Assembly (NCBI GenBank): GCA_016303225.1 | Contig: JAEDMC010000084.1 | Location: forward strand, 1 to 11,983 | Reading direction: 5' to 3' | Length of the DNA: 11,983 nt | From: Kiritimatiellia bacterium | GTDB taxonomy: Bacteria > Verrucomicrobiota > Kiritimatiellia > RFP12 > UBA1067 | In this document: positions 1 to 6,019 of the stretch, in pieces | Layout of the letters: every line of letters begins with the position of its first letter | Numbering within the stretch: the stretch's first letter is position 1 | Program-made: the position numbers and the translations under genes | The notes under the pieces: model-generated | Databases searched by the model: none | What the model saw: the letters and a program-made list of their open reading frames with translations, nothing else | Told to the model about the DNA's origin: nothing

Positions 1-48
1 CGAAGCTGTCTAACTTTGCTCGCTCCAAAAGTCTAACTTTGAACTTCG
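1..48. repeat. Direct repeats resembling the end of a mobile element
   Basis: The 11-mer GTCTAACTTTG occurs at 8-18 and again at 31-41, a 23-bp period. The second copy sits in a small imperfect inverted repeat (CAAAAG/CTTTG), and CGAAG at 1-5 is matched by CTTCG at 44-48. Repeated copies of a short box at an element end are typical of some insertion sequences, for example IS21-type ends. No transposase is visible because the window starts here. This could equally be an intergenic operator array. Confidence 0.35.
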
Positions 49-71
49 GCCAACATAAGCGTCGCCTAGTG

Positions 72-107
72 TTGACGGGTGCAATAGAAATTTGCTAAAA
101 TTTAGCA
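72..107 (+). promoter_or_regulatory. Promoter with palindromic extended -10, leaderless start
   Basis: TTGACG at 72-77 is a good -35 box. After an 18-nt spacer comes TAAAAT at 96-101, preceded by TG at 93-94 (extended -10). Eight bases later is the ATG at 110, so transcription should start at or next to the start codon. The -10 is embedded in a perfect inverted repeat with 7-bp arms, TGCTAAA-A-TTTAGCA (93-107). A protein bound there would block the promoter, which suggests a repressor or autoregulatory site. The boxes and arms are seen in the sequence; the regulatory role is inferred. Confidence 0.55.
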
Positions 108-109
108 TC

Positions 110-881
110 ATGGAAAGCGGTTTGAATCCATTTTCGCCCAATGCGGGGTCTCGCCCGCCAGAACTGGTTGGTCGAGATGATGTTTTGACTGATGCGCAAA
201 CGATGATCGCTCGTCTGCCGCGGCGACTCTCCGTTCAGAGCATGCTTTTGACGGGTATCAGGGGCGTGGGCAAGACGGTTTTGCTGAATGAGGTTTCGCG
301 CATTGCCGAGGCTGGGAAAGTCGTGTATCCGATTTACCTTGAGGCGACGGAAGATCGTACACTGGCGGAAATGCTGGCATCGCCCCTAAATCGGAGCCTT
401 GTCGAAGGAGAATTCGATTCGAGCCATTCGCGTTCCATTGGCGGGGGCGAACGTGCGCATTAATGACGATGCGGCCGAGTTCGTCTTTCAGCGTTCGGGA
501 GGGTATCCGTATTTCATTCTGGAGTGGGGCTTTCAGCTTTGGAACTTTGTCCAGGAAGAGCCGATTACGCTTGCGGACGCGAAGTGCGTGGACGTCGCCG
601 TCACCGACAAGCTTGATCGGAGCTTCTTCCGCGTTCGGATGGATCGGCTGACGCAGGCCGAGCGTACGATGCTGTTTGCCCTTGCGGAAATGGAGGGGCC
701 GATGTATAAGCTGCAGGATGTGGCCGATCACCTGAAGATGAATGTGCGGGCGTTGAGTCCGCGGCGCAGTTCGCTGATCGCCAAGGGCATGATCTACAGT
801 CCCGGAACGGGGCTTGTCGCCTTCACGGTGCCGCTCTTTGCCGAGTATCTGAAGCGGGCGGGGAGAGCTGATGTTGGTTGA
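110..881 (+). pseudogene. AAA+ (ORC1/Cdc6-like) ATPase, internally deleted and frameshifted
   Basis: The left part (110 to about 400) encodes the N-terminus of a stand-alone AAA+ ATPase: ELVGRDDVL, then Walker A GIRGVGKT, then the strand ending YLEATED. The reading frame then runs out at 463. The right part resumes in another frame at about 399 (LSKENSIRAIR...) and carries the conserved GGYPYFILEWG segment and a winged-helix C-terminus ending GMIYSPGTGLVAFTVPLF, to the stop at 881. The Walker B and sensor region between them is missing, an estimated 140 codons judging from the usual length of about 380-400 residues. With an internal deletion and a frame change this cannot make a working ATPase. 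I chose ATG 110 rather than the in-frame TTG at 92 because the family starts near NPFSPNAGSRPPELVGR and the promoter points to 110. The last 11 bases overlap the glf start. A natural deletion is likelier than a sequencing error because a whole domain is gone. Confidence 0.8.
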
Positions 882-1935
882 TACGATAGTTGCGGGTGCG
901 GGGCTGTGGGGCTGCACGGTTGCCCGTCGGCTGGCGGAGGCCGGCCGGCACGTGCTGGTCTTGGAGAAACGCAAGGCCGTAGGCGGGAATTGCCGTTGCC
1001 GGACAGAAAAGGGCATTGAGGTTCATCTTTATGGTTCGCATATCTTCCATACGTCCAACGAGGAGGTGTGGAAGTTCGTCAATCGGTTCGTCTCGTTTAA
1101 TGACTATCGGCATAGCGTGTTGGCGAATCGCCGCGGCAAAATTTATCATCTGCCGATCGGCTGTACGCTTCTCAAGGAGTTTTTCGGACGCGCCCTGAAG
1201 CCGAGCGAGCTAACGGAGGTGGACCGCACGGCGCTTTTCGATGCTTTCATTCGCGGCTACACCAGCAAGCAGTGGGGAGTCTCGCCGGAAGATGTCGATC
1301 CGTCGGTCATCGCGAGGCTGAAAGTGCGCGACACCTTTTCGACGGACTACTTTGACGATCCACATCAGGGAATTCCAGCAGAAGGGTACAACGAGCTTTT
1401 TCGCCGGATGCTCGACCATCCGAATATCCGCGTTAAATGCAATGCTCCGTTCGTCTTGCAGTCGGCTAAGTCGTTGACCTGCCCGGTCTACTATTCGGGG
1501 CCAATTGATCAGCTCTTCGGTTCACGGCTCGGGCATTTGCCCTGGCGGACCTTGCGGTTCGAGACGGAACATCTGCCGCGGCGTGATTTTCAGGGCGCGA
1601 CGGTTGTGAACTATTCTGACGCCTCGGTGCCGTATACCCGCATTCACGAATTTCGGCATTATCATCCCGAAAAGGCTGGAGCCTTTGCGAAGCCGCAGGG
1701 AACGATCATTACGCGCGAGTATTCGTCCGCCTGGAAGCCGGGCGATGAGCAGTACTATCCGATTGACAACGCGGCATCCCGCGAACTGCTCGCCAAGTAC
1801 CGTCAGCTGGTCGATTCGTTCAACGCCGAGGCCGCGTCCAGCGGCGGCAAGCTGATTGTTGGAGGTCGCCTTGGCGAGTACCGCTATTACGACATGGATA
1901 AGTCGATTGCCGCGGCACTGGCGGTTGAAATTTGA
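871..1935 (+). CDS. glf: UDP-galactopyranose mutase
   Basis: This FAD-dependent mutase interconverts UDP-galactopyranose and UDP-galactofuranose in the cytoplasm and so supplies Galf for surface glycans. The 354-residue protein begins with the dinucleotide-binding motif GAGLWG (9-14) and VGGN (37-40). It has the family signature YGSHIFHT (54-61), QWGV (134-137), YFDDPHQGIP (160-169), the substrate-lid segment SGPID...LRFE (209-231), PYTRIHEF (254-261), and the C-terminal GRLGEYRYYDMD (332-343) containing the active-site arginine region. Its length is close to the usual 365-390. ATG 871 is preceded by a GGGGAGAG ribosome-binding site at 860-867 that lies inside the dead ATPase gene, and the two reading frames overlap by 11 bases. 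It is the first of three collinear plus-strand glycan genes. Its presence predicts galactofuranose in the product. The family call is firm. Confidence 0.95.
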   Translation: MLVDTIVAGAGLWGCTVARRLAEAGRHVLVLEKRKAVGGNCRCRTEKGIEVHLYGSHIFHTSNEEVWKFVNRFVSFNDYRHSVLANRRGKIYHLPIGCTLLKEFFGRALKPSELTEVDRTALFDAFIRGYTSKQWGVSPEDVDPSVIARLKVRDTFSTDYFDDPHQGIPAEGYNELFRRMLDHPNIRVKCNAPFVLQSAKSLTCPVYYSGPIDQLFGSRLGHLPWRTLRFETEHLPRRDFQGATVVNYSDASVPYTRIHEFRHYHPEKAGAFAKPQGTIITREYSSAWKPGDEQYYPIDNAASRELLAKYRQLVDSFNAEAASSGGKLIVGGRLGEYRYYDMDKSIAAALAVEI

Positions 1936-2000
1936 TTTTAAACACCATTGTGTTGGTGAATTAAAAAGGATATACATTATTGATATAAGGAGGGCTGGAG

Positions 2001-2900
2001 ATGATGGATGCGTTAAAGAATTTTGCGCGTTGCTGGCTGTTGCCGCCTGGAATTGTCTATTTCCTTGCGATTTGGGTTGCGGGAGCAATTCGCGGACGGC
2101 ATTTTTCGACCGTGAAGAAATATAGTCGCGGACATGACAAATTGTTTGTTCTGGCGACAGGACCTTCATTCAAGGAAGACTATCCGAAATATAAGAATGA
2201 GATGTCGAAGAGCGATACGATGGCGTTGAACTTCTTCGCGCATTCGCCTTTGTTTGCGGAAATCAAACCGACGAGTTATCTTTTGGTGGATCCCGCATTT
2301 TATGCCGATTTGGATGTGCTCGAGCGAGAGGGGAAGGGCGATTTGAGGCAACGCATTGAGAAATTGATAGAGATTCTTGTCGGTTCCGTTGATTGGCCAA
2401 TGTCGCTGATTATGCCTGATCTGGCGAAGGATGCCGTGTTGCCGCGTCAAATTTCGTCCAACAAGAACATTACCATCTATTATTACAATTCTCGTCTGGG
2501 CATGCGGTGGACATCGCGATGTGAGATGTGGCTCATGAAGCATCAGATGATTGCGCCGCCGGCGCAGACCGTTGCGAACATGGCAGTCGGGCTTGGTGTC
2601 GTCTTGGGATATCCGGAGGTTTGGCTTCTTGGCGCCGATACATCCATGCATGTGATGATGCGCGTTGATCAGAAGACGAATGAGTTTTATTTGGAGAACG
2701 AGCATTTCTACGGTGACAATCGTGAAAGCACCCGGAAGTCTCGCGCATTGCGTAATCCGACAACTGTTGCTTCGTGGTTGTCGGCGATCAGCGAGATGTT
2801 CTATGGCTACGAGCGGATCCGTGCGTTTGCGGACTATTGCGGAGTCCGTGTTGTCAATGCAAGTTCCTTCTCGTGGATTGACTCATTGGAAAGGGCGTAA
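2001..2900 (+). CDS. Putative glycosyltransferase, sialyltransferase CST-I/DUF115-like, N-terminal membrane anchor
   Basis: The 299-residue protein has a hydrophobic stretch at about 12-30 (WLLPPGIVYFLAIWVAGAI), probably a membrane anchor or signal segment. It is followed by KLFVLATGPSFKEDYPKY (47-64), a nucleotide-binding-type ATGPS loop. Residues 73-104 (...YLLVDPAFYADL) and 187-215 (AQTVANMAVGLGVVLGYPEVWLLGADTS) follow the pattern of CST-I/GT42-like and DUF115/MptE-like proteins, in which G(N/T)GPS opens the fold and LxGxDxS closes the sheet. The C-terminal part (YLENEHFYGDN, then AFADYCGVRVVNAS) also fits that group. In this neighbourhood a glycosyl- or phosphotransferase acting on the surface glycan is the natural reading, but donor and acceptor are unknown. 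A strong Shine-Dalgarno AAGGAGG (1988-1994) lies 6 bases before ATG 2001, and ATG 2004 is also possible. The 65-bp gap after glf has a small hairpin (CACCA/TGGTG at 1942-1957). Confidence 0.55.
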   Translation: MMDALKNFARCWLLPPGIVYFLAIWVAGAIRGRHFSTVKKYSRGHDKLFVLATGPSFKEDYPKYKNEMSKSDTMALNFFAHSPLFAEIKPTSYLLVDPAFYADLDVLEREGKGDLRQRIEKLIEILVGSVDWPMSLIMPDLAKDAVLPRQISSNKNITIYYYNSRLGMRWTSRCEMWLMKHQMIAPPAQTVANMAVGLGVVLGYPEVWLLGADTSMHVMMRVDQKTNEFYLENEHFYGDNRESTRKSRALRNPTTVASWLSAISEMFYGYERIRAFADYCGVRVVNASSFSWIDSLERA

Positions 2901-2904
2901 GGGT

Positions 2905-3546
2905 ATGCGTGATTTGTTTGTCCGTTTCATGGAGTGGATATTGCCATCCGCTTGTCTTGACTTCCTTGAAATGCGGAGTGTCTTTGCACGTTCCGAGAAG
3001 GGGAAGTTCGTAAAGCTTTATCGTCCGTATCGCATTTATGATACGTCTGTCGGCGACTATTCGTATATTGCGCGAAATGCGTTGGTCGATCATACGACGA
3101 TTGGGAAGTTCTGCTCGATCGGGCCCAATTTTCTCAGCGGAAAGGGGCTGCATCCGACGGCGGCTGTTTCCACTGCGCCCATGTTTTATTCGACGGCGCG
3201 GCAAAACGGATTGACGCTTGTTTCGGAAAATAAGTTTAAGGAAGTGAAGCGCGTCACCATTGGTAACGACGTTTTCATAGGGGCGAATGTCTTTGTCCGT
3301 GATGGAGTTAAGATCGGGGACGGGGCAATTGTTGCGGCTGGAGCTGTTGTCGTCAAGGATGTCCCGCCGTATGCCATTGTCGGTGGAGTCCCGGCCAAGA
3401 TTCTCCGGATGCGCATGAGCGACGAACAGATTGAAAAGATGCTCAAGATTCGCTGGTGGGACTTTGACGAAGATCGGTTGCCGATTGTTTCGCGGCATTT
3501 CGATGACCTTGATGGATTTATTCGGGCAAATGAAGGTTTTGTCTGA
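2905..3546 (+). CDS. CatB-related hexapeptide-repeat O-acyltransferase
   Basis: The 213-residue protein is a left-handed beta-helix acyltransferase of the xenobiotic/CatB-NodL type, which usually transfers an acetyl group from acetyl-CoA to a sugar hydroxyl. Hexapeptide repeats run at about 48-77 (VGDYSYIARNALVDHTTIGKF...) and again at about 115-157 (VTIGNDVFIGANVFVRDGV...). The second block ends in the classic PPYAIVGGVPAKILR (about 151-165). His83 in GKGLHP matches the family's catalytic histidine position. The C-terminal helix has the usual RWWDFDEDRL. An open frame extends upstream into the previous gene, but the true start is ATG 2905: it begins 4 bases after that gene's stop and has GGAAAGGG at 2888-2895 as ribosome-binding site. 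It probably O-acetylates the glycan and is co-transcribed with the gene at 2001. Confidence 0.88.
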   Translation: MRDLFVRFMEWILPSACLDFLEMRSVFARSEKGKFVKLYRPYRIYDTSVGDYSYIARNALVDHTTIGKFCSIGPNFLSGKGLHPTAAVSTAPMFYSTARQNGLTLVSENKFKEVKRVTIGNDVFIGANVFVRDGVKIGDGAIVAAGAVVVKDVPPYAIVGGVPAKILRMRMSDEQIEKMLKIRWWDFDEDRLPIVSRHFDDLDGFIRANEGFV

Positions 3547-3666
3547 GGCGTGATCAACCGCTATGCGGTAAAGTTCAAAGAAAATGGCGATCAGGGGGGC
3601 TTGGTTGTGCGGCGGTCATTGTGCGATAATTATGCCGCAGCGGAATAATACCGAGCAGGAATAATT

Positions 3667-3753
3667 ATGGAGTTCTTGGACCGAATGGACGAACAACGTC
3701 GCCTGAAGCGCTTTCTGGCTTGTGAAGAATGCGGTGTTGCCTGTGTCTACTGA
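3667..3753 (+). pseudogene. N-terminal stub of a second ATPase (ATPase_2/DUF234-type)
   Basis: ATG 3667 opens a 28-codon frame reading MEFLDRMDEQRRLKRFLACE and then ECGVACVY before TGA. This matches the first strand and helix of stand-alone ATPases that begin M-F-x-R-x-x-E-x-x-x-L and reach Walker A immediately after an xxVVYGRRR segment. Here the frame stops exactly where Walker A (GRRRxGKS/T) should begin, and nothing recognisable follows. A weak AGGA ribosome-binding site lies about 9 bases upstream. The motif ATAATTATG occurs at the start codon (3661-3669) and again at 3626-3634. I read it as a relic left by deletion or replacement; a genuine tiny peptide is less likely. Confidence 0.5.
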
Positions 3754-3821
3754 TTTTGCCAAAATCGAATTGCCTTGAAATTGGTAATTACCAAAATCGA
3801 ATTGCCTTGAAATTGGTAATT
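3752..3821. repeat. Two-copy 32-bp tandem repeat with nested palindromes
   Basis: A 31-bp sequence starting CCAAAATCGAATTGCC and ending GAAATTGGTAATT is present identically at 3759-3789 and 3791-3821, a period of 32. The junction of the two copies forms a perfect 14-bp palindrome TTGGTAATTACCAA (3781-3794). The left edge forms a second one, GATTTTG-C-CAAAATC (3752-3766). The array abuts the -35 box of the ATPase promoter, so it is well placed as a multi-site operator. Repeat and palindromes are seen directly; the function is inferred. Confidence 0.85.
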
Positions 3822-3849
3822 GATATTTGATAAGAGTGTTTGGTATAAT
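3820..3849 (+). promoter_or_regulatory. Promoter of the DUF4143 ATPase, leaderless start
   Basis: TTGATA at 3820-3825 (-35), an 18-nt spacer and TATAAT at 3844-3849 (-10) with an upstream TG at 3841-3842 form a near-consensus extended promoter. The ATG at 3857 follows the -10 by seven bases, where transcription normally begins, so the mRNA should be leaderless. No Shine-Dalgarno is present. The promoter overlaps the last bases of the 32-bp repeat array. Confidence 0.7.
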
Positions 3850-3856
3850 GGATGCT

Positions 3857-5062
3857 ATGAAACGGGTGTATCAGCATTTGGTGGAAGACCATTTTGTGAC
3901 CAACCGGCAGATGGCGTTCCTGTCCGGTCCGCGGCAGATTGGCAAGACGACCCTTGCGGAGATGTTGCTGCCGAAGGCGAAGTATTATAATTACGACCGG
4001 ACGGATGATGCCGTGAGGCTCGGGCGGGGGGCTGATTCGATTGCGGCTGATCTCGGGCTGGATGCGCCGGCAATGGCGAAATGCGGGGTGATTTTTGACG
4101 AGATACACAAGTTCTCCAAATGGAAGCGCTTCCTAAAGGGATTCTTTGACGTTTACGGGGCGGATTTGAATATCGCCGTGACTGGCAGTGCGCGGTTGAA
4201 TGTCTATAAGCGCGGCGGGGACAGTCTGATGGGACGGTATTTCCCGTATCGAATTCATCCGCTTTCGGTTGGCGAAGTGGCCGACGGACCGCTTGGGCTG
4301 GAAGACGAGTTTCGCAATCCCGTCAAGGTGAACGAGGAAACCATTCGCCTGTTGTTGCGATTTGGAGGGTTTCCCGAACCGTTCTTGCGGGGGAATGAGC
4401 GGTTTTACAACCGATGGAAGAACGCGCGAAAGGACTTGGTCTTCCATGAAGATCTGCGCGATTTGAGCAAGGTGCAGGATATTCGCGGCGTCCGGGCTCT
4501 GTCGGAATTGCTCGCCGCGCGGGTGTCTGGCGGAATCAATTATTCCGGCTTGGCGACCGATCTTCAAGTCGCTCCGGATACGGTTAAGGCATGGATCGGG
4601 TTGTTGGAATCCGTTTACGAGGTCTATTCGATTCGTCCGTGGTTCATGAATGTCGCGAATTCGATCCGCAAGCAGCCGAAGGTTTATTTTTGGGATTGGA
4701 GTTCGGTTGCGGAAGGCGGGATGCGCAATGAGAACTTCATCGCGTCGCATTTGTACAAGAGCGTGCAGTGGTGGGTCGATTCCGGATTGGGTGATTATGA
4801 GCTTTTCTACGTTCGGGACAAGCAACAACGGGAGGTTGATTTCCTGATTGCGAAGAACGGCACTCCCTATATGCTGGTCGAAAGCAAGACGTCGATGGAC
4901 GAACCGTTGTCGCCAGCGCTGACGCATTTTCAGGGTGTGCTGAAAGTTCCCTATGCCTTTCAGGTCGCCGTCGAAGGAGAGTATAGCGGAATTAATCCAT
5001 TTGACTACAAGGGGCGTTCTGTGCGGATTTCTGCAGCAGACCTTCTTTCGGTGTTGATATGA
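3857..5062 (+). CDS. AAA+ ATPase (AAA_14) with DUF4143 nuclease-like C-terminus
   Basis: This is an intact 401-residue stand-alone ATPase. Walker A is GPRQIGKT (24-31), Walker B VIFDEIHK (78-85), and the sensor-1 strand AVTGSARL (107-114). The middle GGFPEPFL (170-177) is followed by a winged-helix segment with YSGLATDLQVAPDTVKAWI (229-247). The C-terminal DUF4143 part carries EVDFLI (326-331) and VESK (341-344), spaced like the D...ExK motif of PD-(D/E)xK nucleases. The protein is therefore an NTPase with a possible DNA-cleaving or DNA-binding tail; the cellular role of the family is not established. The frame is open back to TTG 3827, and ATG 3848 is possible. However, ATG 3857 matches the usual family start (MKR.Y..L...F..NRQM.FL.GPRQ.GKTTL) and lies at the predicted transcription start. 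It is the only complete one of four ATPase loci here and sits between an acyltransferase and a glycosyltransferase it has no obvious link to. Confidence 0.88.
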   Translation: MKRVYQHLVEDHFVTNRQMAFLSGPRQIGKTTLAEMLLPKAKYYNYDRTDDAVRLGRGADSIAADLGLDAPAMAKCGVIFDEIHKFSKWKRFLKGFFDVYGADLNIAVTGSARLNVYKRGGDSLMGRYFPYRIHPLSVGEVADGPLGLEDEFRNPVKVNEETIRLLLRFGGFPEPFLRGNERFYNRWKNARKDLVFHEDLRDLSKVQDIRGVRALSELLAARVSGGINYSGLATDLQVAPDTVKAWIGLLESVYEVYSIRPWFMNVANSIRKQPKVYFWDWSSVAEGGMRNENFIASHLYKSVQWWVDSGLGDYELFYVRDKQQREVDFLIAKNGTPYMLVESKTSMDEPLSPALTHFQGVLKVPYAFQVAVEGEYSGINPFDYKGRSVRISAADLLSVLI

Positions 5063-5092
5063 CCCATGAAGGGGGTTGCCCAGACATAACGT

Positions 5093-5893
5093 ATGAAAGC
5101 CAGTTCCTCTATCGCCGTTTTGATGACCTGCTACAACCGGGTGGAGACGACCTTGCGGTGTCTGCATTCGCTGTTCAATCAAACAATCAAACAATCAGAC
5201 AATCAAACAATCTCCCTTGACGTGTGGCTCGTGGACGATGCGAGCCCGGATCAGACGGGTGCGAAGGTTAAGGTGACGTTTCCGGAGGTGAACGTCATAC
5301 AGGGGAGCGGAGGGCTCTTCTGGTGCAAGGGTATGCGGCTCGCCTGGGATTCCGCCGCAGCGTCAGGTGTTGACTACGACTTTTATCTTTGGCTGAATGA
5401 CGATGTGATGCTGCGTCCGGACGCGCTTGCCGACATGTTGAGGGATTATGAAAACGGCGGTGGGATCGTTGTCGGGCGGATGTCAAGCGACGAGTCGGAG
5501 TGCGAGGAGTCTTTTGGCATGCGCGGCGACAAAGGCGATTGGATGAACGGAAACCTTGTTCTTGTGCCGCGTGAGGTGTATGAGAAGATCGGCCCGATTT
5601 GCGGCGATTACCAGCATGGCTATGGTGATCACGATTATGGCTTGATGGCGAAGCGGGCAGGATTCCCTTTGCGTGCCTCGACGAGTTTTTGCGGAGTCTG
5701 CCCCGAACAGCCCGAGCGTTACCATTGGCTCAAGGGTCATTCGCTTTTGGGGCGTATGAAACTCTTGTTTGATCCGAAGGGCTACAACCTTCACGATGCG
5801 GTGCTGTTTCGCTACCGCAACTGGGGCATCGGCATGGCCGCGGTCTGCCTTTGCCACATGCTTGCCCGTGCTGTCTTTAACTGGAATGAGTAG
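5093..5893 (+). CDS. GT2 family glycosyltransferase with internal octanucleotide repeat
   Basis: The 266-residue protein is a GT-A inverting glycosyltransferase of family 2, nearest in pattern to rhamnosyl/galactofuranosyl-type enzymes. The N-terminal strand is SIAVLMTCYNR (6-16), the nucleotide-binding DD is at 48-49 (WLVDDAS), GGLFWCKGMRLAW spans 73-85, the metal-binding LNDD is at 101-104, and the acceptor-side GYGDHDYGL at 177-185 supplies the usual base-region acidic residue. A C-terminal segment (about 245-260) is hydrophobic. The start is fixed at ATG 5093 because an in-frame TAA lies at 5087-5089. No good Shine-Dalgarno is close (GAAGGGGG is 17 bases away), so translation may be weak or coupled to the ATPase gene 30 bases upstream. 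Between CLHSLFNQT and LDVWLVDD there is a repeat-encoded insert (NQTIKQSD then NQTI), AT-rich and unlike the rest of the gene. It probably adds one sugar of the glycan. Confidence 0.87.
   Translation: MKASSSIAVLMTCYNRVETTLRCLHSLFNQTIKQSDNQTISLDVWLVDDASPDQTGAKVKVTFPEVNVIQGSGGLFWCKGMRLAWDSAAASGVDYDFYLWLNDDVMLRPDALADMLRDYENGGGIVVGRMSSDESECEESFGMRGDKGDWMNGNLVLVPREVYEKIGPICGDYQHGYGDHDYGLMAKRAGFPLRASTSFCGVCPEQPERYHWLKGHSLLGRMKLLFDPKGYNLHDAVLFRYRNWGIGMAAVCLCHMLARAVFNWNE
5176..5212. repeat. Octanucleotide tandem repeat CAATCAAA inside a glycosyltransferase gene
   Basis: Five copies of CAATC occur exactly 8 bp apart (5176, 5184, 5192, 5200, 5208). They are separated by AAA, AAA, AGA and AAA, giving about 4.6 units with a single mismatch. 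The unit is not a multiple of three, so gain or loss of one unit would shift the frame and end the protein early. Three units (24 nt) give the repeating peptide NQTIKQSD. The array lies about 30 codons into the gene. Confidence 0.9.
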
Positions 5894-5974
5894 CGTTTAG
5901 TCGACTGTCCTGTTGCGAGAGGATGCGTCCTGGTTGACTTTGGAGAGGGCTTTTGGCATCATATTCGCAAATGG

Positions 5975-6001
5975 AAACCGTGGTTATGATAACCGTGGTT
6001 T
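5975..6001. promoter_or_regulatory. 27-bp near-palindrome upstream of the DUF234-type ATPase
   Basis: AAACCGTGGTTAT (5975-5987), a central G and ATAACCGTGGTTT (5989-6001) are inverted copies with only two central G/T positions breaking the symmetry. Those two would still form G-U pairs in RNA. It also reads as a direct repeat of AACCGTGGTT (5976-5985, 5991-6000). The core GGTTAT-G-ATAACC contains TATGAT, a possible -10, and a TTGACT box lies upstream at 5934-5939. The ATG follows 18 bases later at 6020. It looks like a dimeric repressor site; which protein binds is unknown. Confidence 0.55.
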
Positions 6002-6019
6002 CTATTTGAGGTCGTGCGC

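Noticed and set aside
1936..1975. CACCA/TGGTG hairpin after glf as a terminator
   Set aside because: Stem of only 5 bp and followed by an A-rich, not T-rich, run; the next gene begins with a strong ribosome-binding site, so read-through is likely.
2665..2904. Upstream extension of the acyltransferase frame inside the 2001-2900 gene
   Set aside because: Its composition is out-of-frame shadow (Arg/Ser-rich), while ATG 2905 has a ribosome-binding site and the conserved start of the protein.
3550..3648. 32-codon GTG-initiated frame reading VINRYAVKFKENGDQGG
   Set aside because: It has coding-like composition and could be a gene relic, but no family is recognised, no ribosome-binding site is seen and the start is weak; too little support for a gene call.
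4133..5194. Long minus-strand frame of 353 codons opposite the DUF4143 ATPase
   Set aside because: Antisense shadow; the plus-strand protein has complete Walker A, Walker B and nuclease-like motifs and a good promoter.
5176..5212. The spaced repeats as a CRISPR array
   Set aside because: Units are 8 bp, contiguous and inside a coding frame, with no spacers. No CRISPR array or cas gene is present in the window.
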